Notes: generated by a model not told the origin, from the letters alone. DNA of 64,000 nt from Salipiger sp. H15 (GCF_040409955.1 NZ_CP123384.1:496001-560000), one strand, 5' to 3'; positions 9,062 to 18,149 are shown, counted from the stretch's first letter. Translations and numbers: made by a program.

Positions 9062-9092
9062 AAGGGCGCCCATCGGGCGCCCTTTTCGTTTT
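9062..9092 (+). terminator. Strong Rho-independent terminator, plus strand
   Basis: Perfect 10-bp stem AAGGGCGCCC/GGGCGCCCTT, 3-nt loop, tail TTTTCGTTTT. The tail makes it a plus-strand terminator, yet the only plus-strand genes before it are the truncated transposase and the distant chemoreceptor. It may be the ancestral terminator of a gene since displaced. Confidence 0.8.
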
Positions 9093-9123
9093 CTGCCGAC
9101 CCCTGCCCTGCGTCCGGGCGGGT

Positions 9124-11679
9124 TCAGTCGCCCCAGCGGAAGATCAGCACGGCCCCGCCCTCGTTGCCTTCCTCGCCGTAGGGCTGCGCGATCACGGTGA
9201 GCTTGCGGCCCTCGTGCGCGCCTTCCGCCGTCTTGCTGATGCCGCTGGCCAGCACCTCGCGGGCCATCTCGAGCAGGTCGGCGAAGCCGAGGCGCGGCCC
9301 CACCACCGCCAGCGAGCGCGACGTGTCATGCGCCTCGAGCTCGAACTTGCGGGCGATGATCTGGCTGAACCGCAGGATCCTGCACTCGCGGTCGAGGGTG
9401 ATCACCCCCACGTCGAGCACCCCCAGCACCAGCTCGGTGCTGCGGTTGAGCTCCGAGAGCATCTCGATCTGGCGCTCGTGCTCGGAGCTGACCGAGAGCA
9501 GCTCCTCGTTCACCGCGTGCAGCTCCTCGTTGGAGCTCTGCAGCTCCTCGTTGGAAGCCTGCAACTCCTCGTTCGAGGCCTGCAGCTCCTCGTTGGAGGC
9601 CTGCAGCTCCTCGCCGCTCGCCTCGAGCCGCTCGGTCACGTGCTGCAGCGTCTCCTCGGTCAGGCGCAGGTCACGCTCCTGCTCCTGGATCCGCCGCGTC
9701 AGCAGCTGGATGTCCTCCCCCGCGGGGGTCGCCGCGCCGCCCTCGGCGGGGGTCGCCGCGTCGCGCTCCCGCCCCTCGGCCCCGGCGGGCGCCAGCACCA
9801 GCAGCACGAGGCGGACGTCGCGGACGTTGCCCACGGGCTCCACCGTCACTTCGAAATGCCGCGTGCCGTCGCCGAGCTCGATCTCGACATGGCGGGAATA
9901 GGTCTGCAGGTTGCCCTCTCGCAGCTTCTCGATGGCGACATTGATCACGAAATGCAGGCCGGGATGGACGATCTCCTCGACGGTCCAGTCGGCCATGTTG
10001 TTCATCGTGTCGATGAAGGCGCTGGCGGCGCCGAACCAGCTGACCACCGTGCCGTTCTCGGCCAGCAGGATCGACGAGGGCACGTAGCGCTTGAGCAGCG
10101 CATCGTAGCTGCGCATGAGCAAGTCGCGGCTGCGCAGCATCGAGGTCTCGCGCTTGACCGACTCCGGCGGCTTGCGGACCGCGTCGCGCGGCTGCAGCTC
10201 GGGGTGGGACTGGCTGCCGACCTTCACCGAGAGCACCGAGCGGTCGAGCATCCGCTTGCCCGAGATCTTCTGGAACAGCCGCCAGCGCCCGTCGACCACG
10301 CGGAACTCCGAGGCGAAGCGGCCGAGGCTCTCGGAGGGGCCGAGCAGCAGGTAGCCGTCCTTGCGCAGCCCGAAGAGGAACATCGAGATCAGCCGGTACT
10401 GCGGCGCGTCGTTCAGGTAGATCAGCAGGTTGCGGCAGGACACGAGGTCGAGGTTCATGAAGGGCGGGTCGCGCAGCACGTTGTGCACCGAGAAGATGAT
10501 CTTCTGGCGCAGCCCCGGCTCGACGATGAAATGGTCCCGCGCCGGCAGGAAGTACTTCGCCCGCAGCTCGGCGGGCACGCGCGCGAGGTCCTCGGCGGTG
10601 AAGATCCCGGCCGAGGCGTGATCGACCGAGCGGCGGTGCACGTCCGTGGCGATGACGCGGAACTTGCGCTTCGAGCCGGCGGCGGCGATGGCCTCGCTCA
10701 GCTCGATCGCGATGGTATAGGCCTCCTCGCCGCTGGCGCAGGCGGCGACCCAGACCCGCAGCGGAACGCTCTGATCGCCCTGCCGCACCAGCGGATCGAG
10801 GACGTTCCTGCGCAGCGCGCGGATCGCGTCGGCATCGCGGTAGAACTCGGTCACGCCGATCAGCAGGTCGTAGAACAGCTCCTCGAGCGCGGCGGGGTTG
10901 CCCGCCAGCAGGTCGCGGTACTCCTCGAGCGTGCCGAGGCCGCGCAGGTGCCGCCGCCGGTCGATCCGGCGCTGCACGTTGTCGGTCTTGTAATCGGTGA
11001 AATCGAGCTCGTGCGCCTCTTCGAGCAGGGCGAGGATGCTCTTCGGCGCGCTGGCAACGCCGGGCAGACCGGCGACCATCCGCCCGCCGACCCGGAAGAT
11101 CGCCCGCAGCGCATGCGGGATCTGCGCGGAATCGAGGATGAGGTCCGCCGCCTCGGCCTCGATCACGGATTTCGGCATCGACGAGAAATCCGCCTGCGCC
11201 GGGGACTGGGCGACGATCGCGCCGCCCGCGTCGTGCAGAGCCTTGGCGCCGCGGGTGCCGTCGCGGCCCGAGCCCGAAAGCACGATGCCGACGGTGCGGT
11301 TCCGCGCGCGCGGCACCAGCGACAGGAAGAAGGCGTCGATGGGAAGATGCGGCAGCTTGTCGCCAAGGCCGTAGGGCTCGACCCGGAACCGGTTGCCCTC
11401 GAGCCGGATCAGGCAGTCCGGGACGTTGAGGAAGATCGTGTCGGGCGCGATTTCCATGCCGTCCTCGATCACCCGGATCTGCATCGAGGAATGCCGGGCG
11501 AGGTGCACGTTCATCATCGAGCGGAAGTCGGGCGACAGGTGCTGGAGCACCACGAAGCACCAGCCGGCGTCGGGCGGCGCCGCGGAGAAGAAGGCCTCGA
11601 GCGGCTCCAGCCCTCCGGCCGAGGCCCCGATGGCCACGAGTGGGATGTCGGCATCCCCGTTCTTCCCGGCTCCCGCCAT
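9124..11679 (-). CDS. CheB-CheR-PAS fusion protein
   Basis: Cytosolic fusion of chemoreceptor methylesterase and methyltransferase, 851 aa. The N-terminal CheB catalytic domain (about 10-195) has GASAGG (Ser), LQHLSP (His) and SGSGRDGTRG (Asp). The CheR domain (about 205-470) has ACASGEEAYT for SAM binding and CRNLLIYL. A PAS-like segment follows, then a coiled coil with EELQASN heptads, then a second PAS ending in VLIFRWGD. No receiver domain precedes CheB, as is usual in this class. The ATG at 11679 (AGGG upstream) is preferred over one 30 codons earlier that would overlap the divergent receiver gene. Such fusions often modulate a phosphorelay rather than flagellar chemotaxis; the two kinase-type genes next door fit that. 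Confidence 0.88.
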   Translation of the reverse strand: MAGAGKNGDADIPLVAIGASAGGLEPLEAFFSAAPPDAGWCFVVLQHLSPDFRSMMNVHLARHSSMQIRVIEDGMEIAPDTIFLNVPDCLIRLEGNRFRVEPYGLGDKLPHLPIDAFFLSLVPRARNRTVGIVLSGSGRDGTRGAKALHDAGGAIVAQSPAQADFSSMPKSVIEAEAADLILDSAQIPHALRAIFRVGGRMVAGLPGVASAPKSILALLEEAHELDFTDYKTDNVQRRIDRRRHLRGLGTLEEYRDLLAGNPAALEELFYDLLIGVTEFYRDADAIRALRRNVLDPLVRQGDQSVPLRVWVAACASGEEAYTIAIELSEAIAAAGSKRKFRVIATDVHRRSVDHASAGIFTAEDLARVPAELRAKYFLPARDHFIVEPGLRQKIIFSVHNVLRDPPFMNLDLVSCRNLLIYLNDAPQYRLISMFLFGLRKDGYLLLGPSESLGRFASEFRVVDGRWRLFQKISGKRMLDRSVLSVKVGSQSHPELQPRDAVRKPPESVKRETSMLRSRDLLMRSYDALLKRYVPSSILLAENGTVVSWFGAASAFIDTMNNMADWTVEEIVHPGLHFVINVAIEKLREGNLQTYSRHVEIELGDGTRHFEVTVEPVGNVRDVRLVLLVLAPAGAEGRERDAATPAEGGAATPAGEDIQLLTRRIQEQERDLRLTEETLQHVTERLEASGEELQASNEELQASNEELQASNEELQSSNEELHAVNEELLSVSSEHERQIEMLSELNRSTELVLGVLDVGVITLDRECRILRFSQIIARKFELEAHDTSRSLAVVGPRLGFADLLEMAREVLASGISKTAEGAHEGRKLTVIAQPYGEEGNEGGAVLIFRWGD
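9499..9624 (-). repeat. Six 21-bp tandem repeats encoding EELQASN heptads
   Basis: Six in-register 21-bp units starting CAGCTCCTCGTT on the plus strand, at 9499, 9520, 9541, 9562, 9583 and a degenerate one at 9604. They encode a seven-residue coiled-coil repeat in the fusion protein. In-frame copy-number change would alter coiled-coil length by whole heptads. Confidence 0.9.
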
Positions 11680-11758
11680 ACCCCTACCCTGATCCGTACT
11701 TGTCCCTTTTCCACGATTATCACATAGTTGACCCGCAACAATAGGGCAGGTCTGCCGA

Positions 11759-12151
11759 ATGGCACGCATCCTTCTTGCCGATGACGACGCAGGTTACCTG
11801 GCGGCCTTCTGCGATGGCATGGCCGCCTGCGGCCACGAGGCGACCGGGGTCACCACCGGCGACCAGGCGCTGACCTGCCTCGACAGCATGGCCTTCGACA
11901 TCGTCTTCCTCGACGTGCTCATGCCCGGCGGCGGCGCGATCAGCCTGACCCACGCGATCCGCGAGCGCCACCCCGCCCTGCCGATCGTGGTGATCACCGG
12001 CAGGCCCGAACTCGCCAGCTCGCCGCTGCTGCAGAAGGGCCTGCGCTATGCCTGCGCCAAGATCGGCAAGACCGCGACGCTGGAAGAGCTCGACGCGCTG
12101 GTCCGTCACCACGCGCGGCCCGGCCGGCGCGAGGTGAGCGCCCGCAGCTGA
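11759..12151 (+). CDS. Stand-alone response regulator receiver protein
   Basis: 130 aa, receiver domain only. The acidic pocket is LLADDD (residues 5-10) and the phospho-acceptor is Asp52 in VFLDVLMPG. The usual KP loop reads CAKIGKT, so the conserved Lys (101) is present but the Pro is not. No output domain, so it should act by protein contact, probably in a phosphorelay with the hybrid kinase 21 bp downstream. It is divergent from the CheB-CheR fusion; the 79 bp between them must hold both promoters. Confidence 0.85.
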   Translation: MARILLADDDAGYLAAFCDGMAACGHEATGVTTGDQALTCLDSMAFDIVFLDVLMPGGGAISLTHAIRERHPALPIVVITGRPELASSPLLQKGLRYACAKIGKTATLEELDALVRHHARPGRREVSARS

Positions 12152-12172
12152 CCGACCGGACATGAAACCGCC

Positions 12173-14497
12173 ATGCCCCTGACCGGCACCGACGTCGCGC
12201 CCGGGCTTCCCGCCCGGACCGAGACGGGCCTGTCGCGCGCGGCCGGAATGGCCTCGCTGCTGGTGCTGCTTCTCGCGGCGGTGGTGCTGATCCCCGGCTG
12301 GGGCCTCGGCCTCGATCTCTTCGTCCGGCTGCGCGCCGGGCTGCCGGCGATGGTCCCCTCGACCGCCTCGGGCCTCGGCGCGGTCGCGCTGGCGCAGCTT
12401 CTGCAGATGGCGGCGCCCCGCATCGCCCGCCGGGCCGGCAGCCTGCTTGCCGCGCTGACCACCGCCTGGGCGCTGGCGGCGAGCCTGCGCATCGTCGCGG
12501 CCTACAGCGCAGCCGCGCCCGCGCCGGGCGACCGCATGGCCCTTGCCACCGCGCTGGGGCTCTTCCTTGCCGCCGCCGCCACGCTGGCCGCCGGCCTGCC
12601 GCGACCGCGCGCACCCCGCATCGCCGCCGCGATCGCCACCGCCGGCACGCTGCTCGCGCTCGTCGGACTCGACGGCTACGTGATCGACATCGAGGCGATC
12701 TTCGGCTCGATCCTCCTCACCGGCATGTCGCCGCTGACTGCCGTCGGCTTGCTGCTGCTCTTCGGCTCGGTGCTGATGTCGACCGCGCGGCACTCCTGGG
12801 TGGCCATCGTCGCCGGAGAGGGTCGCGGCAGCCGCGCCGCCCGCCGCATCCTGCCGCTGGCGGTGCTCCTGCCCTTCGTGCTGAGCCTCCTGTCGCTGGG
12901 CATTTCCAACAGCGGCATCCTGCACCCGCATATCCTGCTCAGCGCGCTTTCGGTCCTCGTCCTGCTGGCCGGGGCCTTCGCCGTGCTGCGCGCCGCCGCC
13001 TATGCCAACGTCCGCGAGGCGATGACCGGCGCCGTGCTGGCGCGGATGCGCTCGGCGCTCGACGGGCTCGACGCCGCGGTCTTCCTCTTCGGGCGCGACG
13101 GCACCCTGCAGCTTGCCAATGGCGGGGCCGAGGCGCTCTGCGCCGGTGCGGCCTCCTGCGAGGACTGGCTCTTCTCGGCACGGTTCCATTCCCTCGGCGA
13201 CCGGCGGGTGCTCGGCCCGGACGAGACCCCCGCCCGCGCGCTCTTTGCCGAGGAGGCACCTGCCGACCGTTTCGTCGGCTGGATCGACCCCGAGGGCAAC
13301 GAGCACGCGCTGCGCTTCTGCCTGCACCGCCAGCCCGACACCGGGATCGCCGTGCTTTCGGTCTTCGACGAGACGCAGGGCTGGATCCTGCGCGAGAACA
13401 TCAGCCGGAGCGAGCGGCTCGACGCGGTGGCGCAGATGTCGGGCGGCATCGCGCACGAGATGGCGAACGTGCTGGGGGTGGTGCAGCTGAGCGCCGACAC
13501 CGCGCTCAAGACCGGCGACGCCGCGCGGGCGCTGACGCGGATGGAGGCGATCCGCGCGGCCAGCCGGCGCGGCTCGGCGATGATCGACCGGCTGCTCGGG
13601 CTGGCCCGCACGCCGGGCGACGAGACCGGCGTGTCGGACCTTGCGCTGCTGCTGCCCGAGGTCGCGGCGCTGGCCCGGCAGGTCCTGCCGGCGAACATCA
13701 GGCTCGAGCTTGCCGCCTGCGACGGCCCCGTGCCGGTGCGCGTGCCCGAGAGCGAGATGCAGGCCGCCGTGCTCAACCTCGTCCTCAACGCGCGCAACGC
13801 GATCTCGGAGACCCGCTCCACCGGCGGCCATATCGCGCTCGCGCTCGAGGACGGGCCGGATGTCACCCTGCGCGTCGCCGACGACGGGCCGGGCATGAGC
13901 GAGGCGGTGCTGCGCCGGGCGCGCGATCCCTTCTTCACCACCCGGCTGAACGACGGCGGCACCGGCCTCGGCCTTGCGATGGTGGACAGCCTCGCGCGCC
14001 GCGCCGGCGGGCGGCTCGAGCTGACCTCGACGCCCGGCGAAGGCACCGTGATCCTGCTCAGCCTGCCCGCTGCCGCCGGCGAGACCGGCGAAGCGCGCGG
14101 CGCGCCGAACCTGCCTGATCTCGCCGGGCTGTCGGTGCTGGTGGTCGAGGACGACCCGCAGTTCATGGATTCGATCGCCGATGCGCTGCGCCTCTCGGGC
14201 GCGGCGGTCGCGCTTGCGGTCAGCGCCGAGGAGGCGCTCGCCGGCCTCTCGGCGCGCCCGGCGCCCGACCTGCTGCTGACCGACATCGTGCTGCCCGGGC
14301 ACATCGACGGGTACCACCTTGCGCTGCTGGCCTGCGAGCGGCACCCGGGGCTGAAGGTGATCTACCTGTCGGGCTATGCCGCCCCGACCACCGAGGCGGG
14401 GCGCAGCGTGCCCGGGCTGCTGCTGCGCAAGCCGGTGCGGCTGGCGGAGTTGCTCAACGCCGTCATTCTCAGCCTTGGCGCAGGGCCGAGGCCGTGA
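12173..14497 (+). CDS. Polytopic membrane hybrid histidine kinase
   Basis: 774 aa. The first ~285 residues hold about eight hydrophobic segments, then a PAS-like region (about 295-400). The histidine kinase core has the phospho-acceptor His428 in SGGIAHEMANVLGV, N box LNLVLNARNA, G1 ADDGPGMS and G2 TGLGLAMV. A C-terminal receiver follows (VVEDDPQF, phospho-Asp704 in LLTDIVLPG). With the free receiver just upstream it could form a two-receiver branch. Ligand unknown. Its 3' end overlaps the convergent GGDEF-EAL gene by 29 bp. Confidence 0.9.
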   Translation: MPLTGTDVAPGLPARTETGLSRAAGMASLLVLLLAAVVLIPGWGLGLDLFVRLRAGLPAMVPSTASGLGAVALAQLLQMAAPRIARRAGSLLAALTTAWALAASLRIVAAYSAAAPAPGDRMALATALGLFLAAAATLAAGLPRPRAPRIAAAIATAGTLLALVGLDGYVIDIEAIFGSILLTGMSPLTAVGLLLLFGSVLMSTARHSWVAIVAGEGRGSRAARRILPLAVLLPFVLSLLSLGISNSGILHPHILLSALSVLVLLAGAFAVLRAAAYANVREAMTGAVLARMRSALDGLDAAVFLFGRDGTLQLANGGAEALCAGAASCEDWLFSARFHSLGDRRVLGPDETPARALFAEEAPADRFVGWIDPEGNEHALRFCLHRQPDTGIAVLSVFDETQGWILRENISRSERLDAVAQMSGGIAHEMANVLGVVQLSADTALKTGDAARALTRMEAIRAASRRGSAMIDRLLGLARTPGDETGVSDLALLLPEVAALARQVLPANIRLELAACDGPVPVRVPESEMQAAVLNLVLNARNAISETRSTGGHIALALEDGPDVTLRVADDGPGMSEAVLRRARDPFFTTRLNDGGTGLGLAMVDSLARRAGGRLELTSTPGEGTVILLSLPAAAGETGEARGAPNLPDLAGLSVLVVEDDPQFMDSIADALRLSGAAVALAVSAEEALAGLSARPAPDLLLTDIVLPGHIDGYHLALLACERHPGLKVIYLSGYAAPTTEAGRSVPGLLLRKPVRLAELLNAVILSLGAGPRP

Positions 14498-16259
14498 CCC
14501 CGGTCCCGAGGTCGTAGCGGCGCCGCGCGCCCGGCAATGCCACCGGCGGCATCGGCCCGTCGAAGAAATAGCCCTGCGCGTAATGGCAGCCGAGCTCCTG
14601 CAGCAGGGCAAGCTGCTCGGGCGTCTCGACCCCCTCGGCGATCACCCGCATGCCGCAGCGCGCCGCGATGTTCAGGATGGCCTCGACGATCACGCTGTCC
14701 GAGGCATTGCCCGCGAGGTGCGCGACAAAGCCGCGGTCGATCTTGAGAATGTCCACCGGCCAGTCGCGCAGGTGCCGCAACCCGCCATGGCCGGTGCCGA
14801 AATCATCGAAGGCCAGCCGCACGCCGCGCGCGCGCAGCTCCGAGAGCGAGCGGTAGATCTGCCCATTGCGGTCGCCGAGGATGACCTTCTCGGTCACCTC
14901 GAGGATCAGCGAGGACCAGCCCAGCCCGCGGTCCGAGAGCGCCGCCTGCAGGTCGAAGACGAACTCGGGATTGACGAGGTCGAAGGCCGTCAGGTTGATC
15001 GACAGCGCCGGCCCCGCCCCGCCCTCCGCGACGATGCGCTCGGCCAGCAGGTCGAGCGAGGCCGAGAGCAGCGTCCGGGTCAGCGAATCCGCCAGCCGGT
15101 AGTCGCCGAAGACATGCTCGAACTGGGTGGGATTGAGCACCCTGCCGTTGTCGTCGATCCAGCGGGCCAGCACCTCGTAGCCGAAGCACTGCCCGTCGGT
15201 CAGGTCGACGATCGGCTGGAAATAGGGCACGATCCGGTTCTGCCGCGTCGCCCGCCAGAAGCGTTCGTCGAGGATGCGCTTGCTGAACCGGTCGTGCCGG
15301 GCCGGATCGAAGACCGTCGCAGTGGACCGCCCGGCGCGCTTCGAGACGTAGAGCGCGGCATCGGCGAGGTCGAAGAGATCGTCGAAATCCCGCGCGTGCC
15401 AGGGATGGACGCTGATCCCCGCGCTGATCCGCCCGAGCTCGGGCTTGCCCATGAGCGCGGCGGTGCGCTGCACCGCGCTGCTGCAACGCGCGAGCAGGTC
15501 GTCGAGGAAGTCTCGCCAGCGCGTCGGCAGCCTGACCAGCGCGGCGAACTCGTCGCCGCCGATCCGCCCGGTCAGCGCGTCGGGCGGCATCGCGTCGCGG
15601 ATCGTGACCGCGATCCGGCGCAGGTAGTCGTCGCCGAAACTGTGCCCGTAAAGGTCGTTGACCCGCTTGAAATGGTCGATGTCGAAGAGCAGCAGCGCGT
15701 GGTATCCGCCCTGCGCCAGCCGCGACGCCGCGTGGTCGTGGAAGGCGCTCGAGTTCTTCATGCCGGTCATCGCATCCGACTCCGCCCGGACCCGCAGCGC
15801 GGCGCAGTCGGCCCGAAGCTCGCGGATCTCGCCCTCGGCCAGCCGCCGCGCCTCGCTTTCCCGCAGGAAGAGCGTCACGAGCCCGCGGACGGCTTCGAGG
15901 CCGGGCCCGACGGAGCCCGCCGGGAAGACCGCCGCCACGACTGCGGCGCCCGGCCCGCCGCCCGTGGGCACGAGCAGCGTCGCGATGCGCCCCGCCGCGA
16001 CAGCGGGCTGCGCGGCGCGCTGCCCGGACAGGACCTGCCGCGCCATGGCGGTGATCTCGAGGGCGGCGCGCCCCTCCGCCGAACAGGCGATCTCGCCGGC
16101 GCCCCGGTTCTCCGGCCCCGGCGGGGGCGCGACCACGATGCAGCAGGCCTCGGCGCCGGTCACCGCCCCGACGGCGTCGCACAGGTCGCGGAGCGCGTCC
16201 TGCCCTGCCGGCGCGGCTGCGCCGGGTGTCTCCGTCTTCCTGCCGATGCGGGGCTGCAT
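14469..16259 (-). CDS. GGDEF-EAL cyclic-di-GMP turnover protein
   Basis: About 596 aa, no transmembrane segment. The N-terminal ~150 residues look like a weak GAF-type sensor, followed by GGDEF (motif GRIGGDEFA intact, so cyclase activity is plausible) and EAL. The EAL motif reads YEVLARW (EVL), a variant known in active phosphodiesterases. The other catalytic segments are present: INLT, LEVTEK, FDDFGTG, LKIDRGF and AEGVETPEQ. ATG 16259 has AGGA five bases upstream; a GTG four codons earlier (16271) is the alternative. A TTAACCAT-type site lies about 150 bp upstream. Confidence 0.9.
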   Translation of the reverse strand: MQPRIGRKTETPGAAAPAGQDALRDLCDAVGAVTGAEACCIVVAPPPGPENRGAGEIACSAEGRAALEITAMARQVLSGQRAAQPAVAAGRIATLLVPTGGGPGAAVVAAVFPAGSVGPGLEAVRGLVTLFLRESEARRLAEGEIRELRADCAALRVRAESDAMTGMKNSSAFHDHAASRLAQGGYHALLLFDIDHFKRVNDLYGHSFGDDYLRRIAVTIRDAMPPDALTGRIGGDEFAALVRLPTRWRDFLDDLLARCSSAVQRTAALMGKPELGRISAGISVHPWHARDFDDLFDLADAALYVSKRAGRSTATVFDPARHDRFSKRILDERFWRATRQNRIVPYFQPIVDLTDGQCFGYEVLARWIDDNGRVLNPTQFEHVFGDYRLADSLTRTLLSASLDLLAERIVAEGGAGPALSINLTAFDLVNPEFVFDLQAALSDRGLGWSSLILEVTEKVILGDRNGQIYRSLSELRARGVRLAFDDFGTGHGGLRHLRDWPVDILKIDRGFVAHLAGNASDSVIVEAILNIAARCGMRVIAEGVETPEQLALLQELGCHYAQGYFFDGPMPPVALPGARRRYDLGTGVTASALRQG

Positions 16260-16407
16260 ATGGTCCTGCACGAATTACGACGTCCCTCGGTAACTGCACC
16301 TGCGCGTTGAACCGGCCTCTGCACCTGTCGCCACAGGGCCGGGGCCGGATCGGGCCGGAAGCGAAGAATATTACCCGGCCTCATGTTTCATGAAGCTTTG
16401 CGAAAGA

Positions 16408-16415
16408 ATGGTTAA
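16408..16415 (-). promoter_or_regulatory. Possible CtrA half-site
   Basis: ATGGTTAA on plus, TTAACCAT on minus, the half-site motif described for alphaproteobacterial CtrA. It lies in an AT-rich stretch upstream of the GGDEF-EAL gene. An 8-mer can occur by chance, so support is modest. Confidence 0.3.
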
Positions 16416-16482
16416 CGAAGCCTTTATGGCGCAGCCGGTGCCCCCGGGCCGGGCCCCCTCCAGCCATCTGCGCAAACGAGAA

Positions 16483-16508
16483 AGGGCGCCGCGTTGCCGC
16501 GACGCCCT
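16483..16508 (-). terminator. Terminator of the SulP transporter gene
   Basis: 11-bp stem with one mismatch (AGGGCG-CGCG / CGCG-CGCCCT) and TTGC loop. On the minus strand it is followed by TTTCTCGTTT. It lies 21 bp past the SulP stop. Confidence 0.75.
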
Positions 16509-16529
16509 CGACCTGTCCGCCAGCCGGGA

Positions 16530-18149
16530 TCAGTGCGAGCCGAGAATGCCCGTGCGCACGTGGTAATCCGCCGCCAGCGCGTAATCGGGGTCGTCGTCGC
16601 TGTCGATCATCAGGTGACCGGCCTTGGTCAGCAGCCGGTGGCAGTCGCGCGACAGGTGGCGCAGCTGCAGCCGCTTGCCCGCCGCCTCGTATTTCGCCGC
16701 CAGCGCCTCGATCGCCTGCAGCGCCGACTGGTCGACCACCCGGCTGTCTGCGAAATCGACGATCACCGCCCTCGGGTCCGCCTCGATGTCGAAGATCTCG
16801 GCAAAGCCGTCGGTCGAGCCGAAGAAGAGCGGGCCCTGGATCTGGTAGACGCGGGCGCCCTCGGGCGTGACGTAGCTGCGCGCGTGGATGCGGCGGGCGT
16901 TGTTCCAGGCATAGGCCAGCGCCGAGACGATCACCCCGACGACCACCGCCACCGCCAGATCCTCGAACACCGTCACCACGGTCACCAGCACGATGACGAA
17001 GGCATCGGTCAGCGGCACCTTGGCGAGGATGCGCAGGCTGTTCCAGGCGAAGGTGCCGATCACCACCATGAACATCACCCCGACCAGCGCCGCGAGCGGG
17101 ATGAGCTCGATCAGCGGCGAGGCGAAGAGGATGAAGGACAGCAGGAAGAGCGCCGCGACGATGCCGGCGATGCGGGTGCGCCCGCCCGACTTCACGTTGA
17201 TCATCGACTGGCCGATCATCGCGCAGCCGCCCATGCCGCCGAAGAAGCCGGTGACCACGTTGGCCGTCCCCTGCGCGATGCATTCCTGGCTCGCGCCGCC
17301 GCGCTGGCCGGTCATCTCGCCGACGAGGTTGAGCGTCAGCAGGCTCTCGATCAGGCCGATGGCGGCGAGGATCACCGCGTAGGGCAGGATGATCTGCAGC
17401 GTCTCGAGGTTGAGCGGCACCATCGGGATGTGGAAGGCCGGGAACGCGCCCTTGATCGAGGCCATGTCGCCGACCCGCGGCACGTCGAGGCCGAAGGCGA
17501 TGACGATGGCGGCGGTCACCGCGATGCCGGCGAGCGGCGCGGGGATCACCTTCGTCACCTTGGGCAGCAGCCAGATGATCGCCATGGTCAGCGCCACCAG
17601 CGCCAGCATCATCCAAAGCTGCAGCCCCGAGAGCCATTCGCCGGGCGTAACGCCGGGCACCGCCGTGCCGGGCACCTTGAACTGCGTCAGCTGCGCCATG
17701 AAGATCACGATGGCGAGCCCGTTGACGAAGCCCAGCATCACCGGGTGCGGCACCAGCCGGATGAACTTGCCCCAGTGCATGACCCCGGCGAAGATCTGCA
17801 GGAGGCCCATCAGCACCACCGTGGCGAAGAGGTACTCGACGCCATGATCCGCCACCAGCGCCACCATGACCACCGCCAGCGCGCCCGTCGCGCCCGAGAT
17901 CATCCCCGGCCGCCCGCCGATCACCGCGGTGATCAGCCCGACGAGGAAGGCGGCATAGAGCCCGATCAGCGGGTGCACCCCGGCAACGAAGGCGAAGGCC
18001 ACCGCCTCGGGCACCAGCGCGAGCGCCACGGTGAGCCCCGACAGCACGTCGGTGCGGATCTGGGCGGGGGTGAGCCGCGCCGTCGGCGACAGGCTCAGGT
18101 CGGGTTTCTGGATGCGGCTGGCGTATCGCGCCAGGAGGGCCTTGGCCAT
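16530..18149 (-). CDS. SulP-family anion transporter with STAS domain
   Basis: Inner-membrane transporter of the SLC26/SulP family, 539 aa. The N-terminus carries the family region LSGLTVALALVPEAVAFAF. About ten to twelve hydrophobic segments include GMGGCAMIGQSMINVKSGGR, which is characteristic. The C-terminal STAS domain (about 430-520) reads AVIVDFADSRVVDQSALQAI. The substrate could be sulfate, bicarbonate or another anion; sequence alone does not decide. The ATG at 18149 gives the normal N-terminus, and the frame open upstream belongs to the antisense of mtnP. Confidence 0.88.
   Translation of the reverse strand: MAKALLARYASRIQKPDLSLSPTARLTPAQIRTDVLSGLTVALALVPEAVAFAFVAGVHPLIGLYAAFLVGLITAVIGGRPGMISGATGALAVVMVALVADHGVEYLFATVVLMGLLQIFAGVMHWGKFIRLVPHPVMLGFVNGLAIVIFMAQLTQFKVPGTAVPGVTPGEWLSGLQLWMMLALVALTMAIIWLLPKVTKVIPAPLAGIAVTAAIVIAFGLDVPRVGDMASIKGAFPAFHIPMVPLNLETLQIILPYAVILAAIGLIESLLTLNLVGEMTGQRGGASQECIAQGTANVVTGFFGGMGGCAMIGQSMINVKSGGRTRIAGIVAALFLLSFILFASPLIELIPLAALVGVMFMVVIGTFAWNSLRILAKVPLTDAFVIVLVTVVTVFEDLAVAVVVGVIVSALAYAWNNARRIHARSYVTPEGARVYQIQGPLFFGSTDGFAEIFDIEADPRAVIVDFADSRVVDQSALQAIEALAAKYEAAGKRLQLRHLSRDCHRLLTKAGHLMIDSDDDPDYALAADYHVRTGILGSH

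Noticed and set aside
9499..9624. Regular 21-bp repeats considered as a CRISPR array
   Set aside because: Units are directly contiguous with no spacers and lie in frame in a coiled coil.
9214..11727. Very long open frame antisense to the CheB-CheR fusion
   Set aside because: It is a by-product of high third-position GC on the coding strand: the translation is low-complexity His/Arg/Asp/Gly-rich, without domains or ribosome-binding site.
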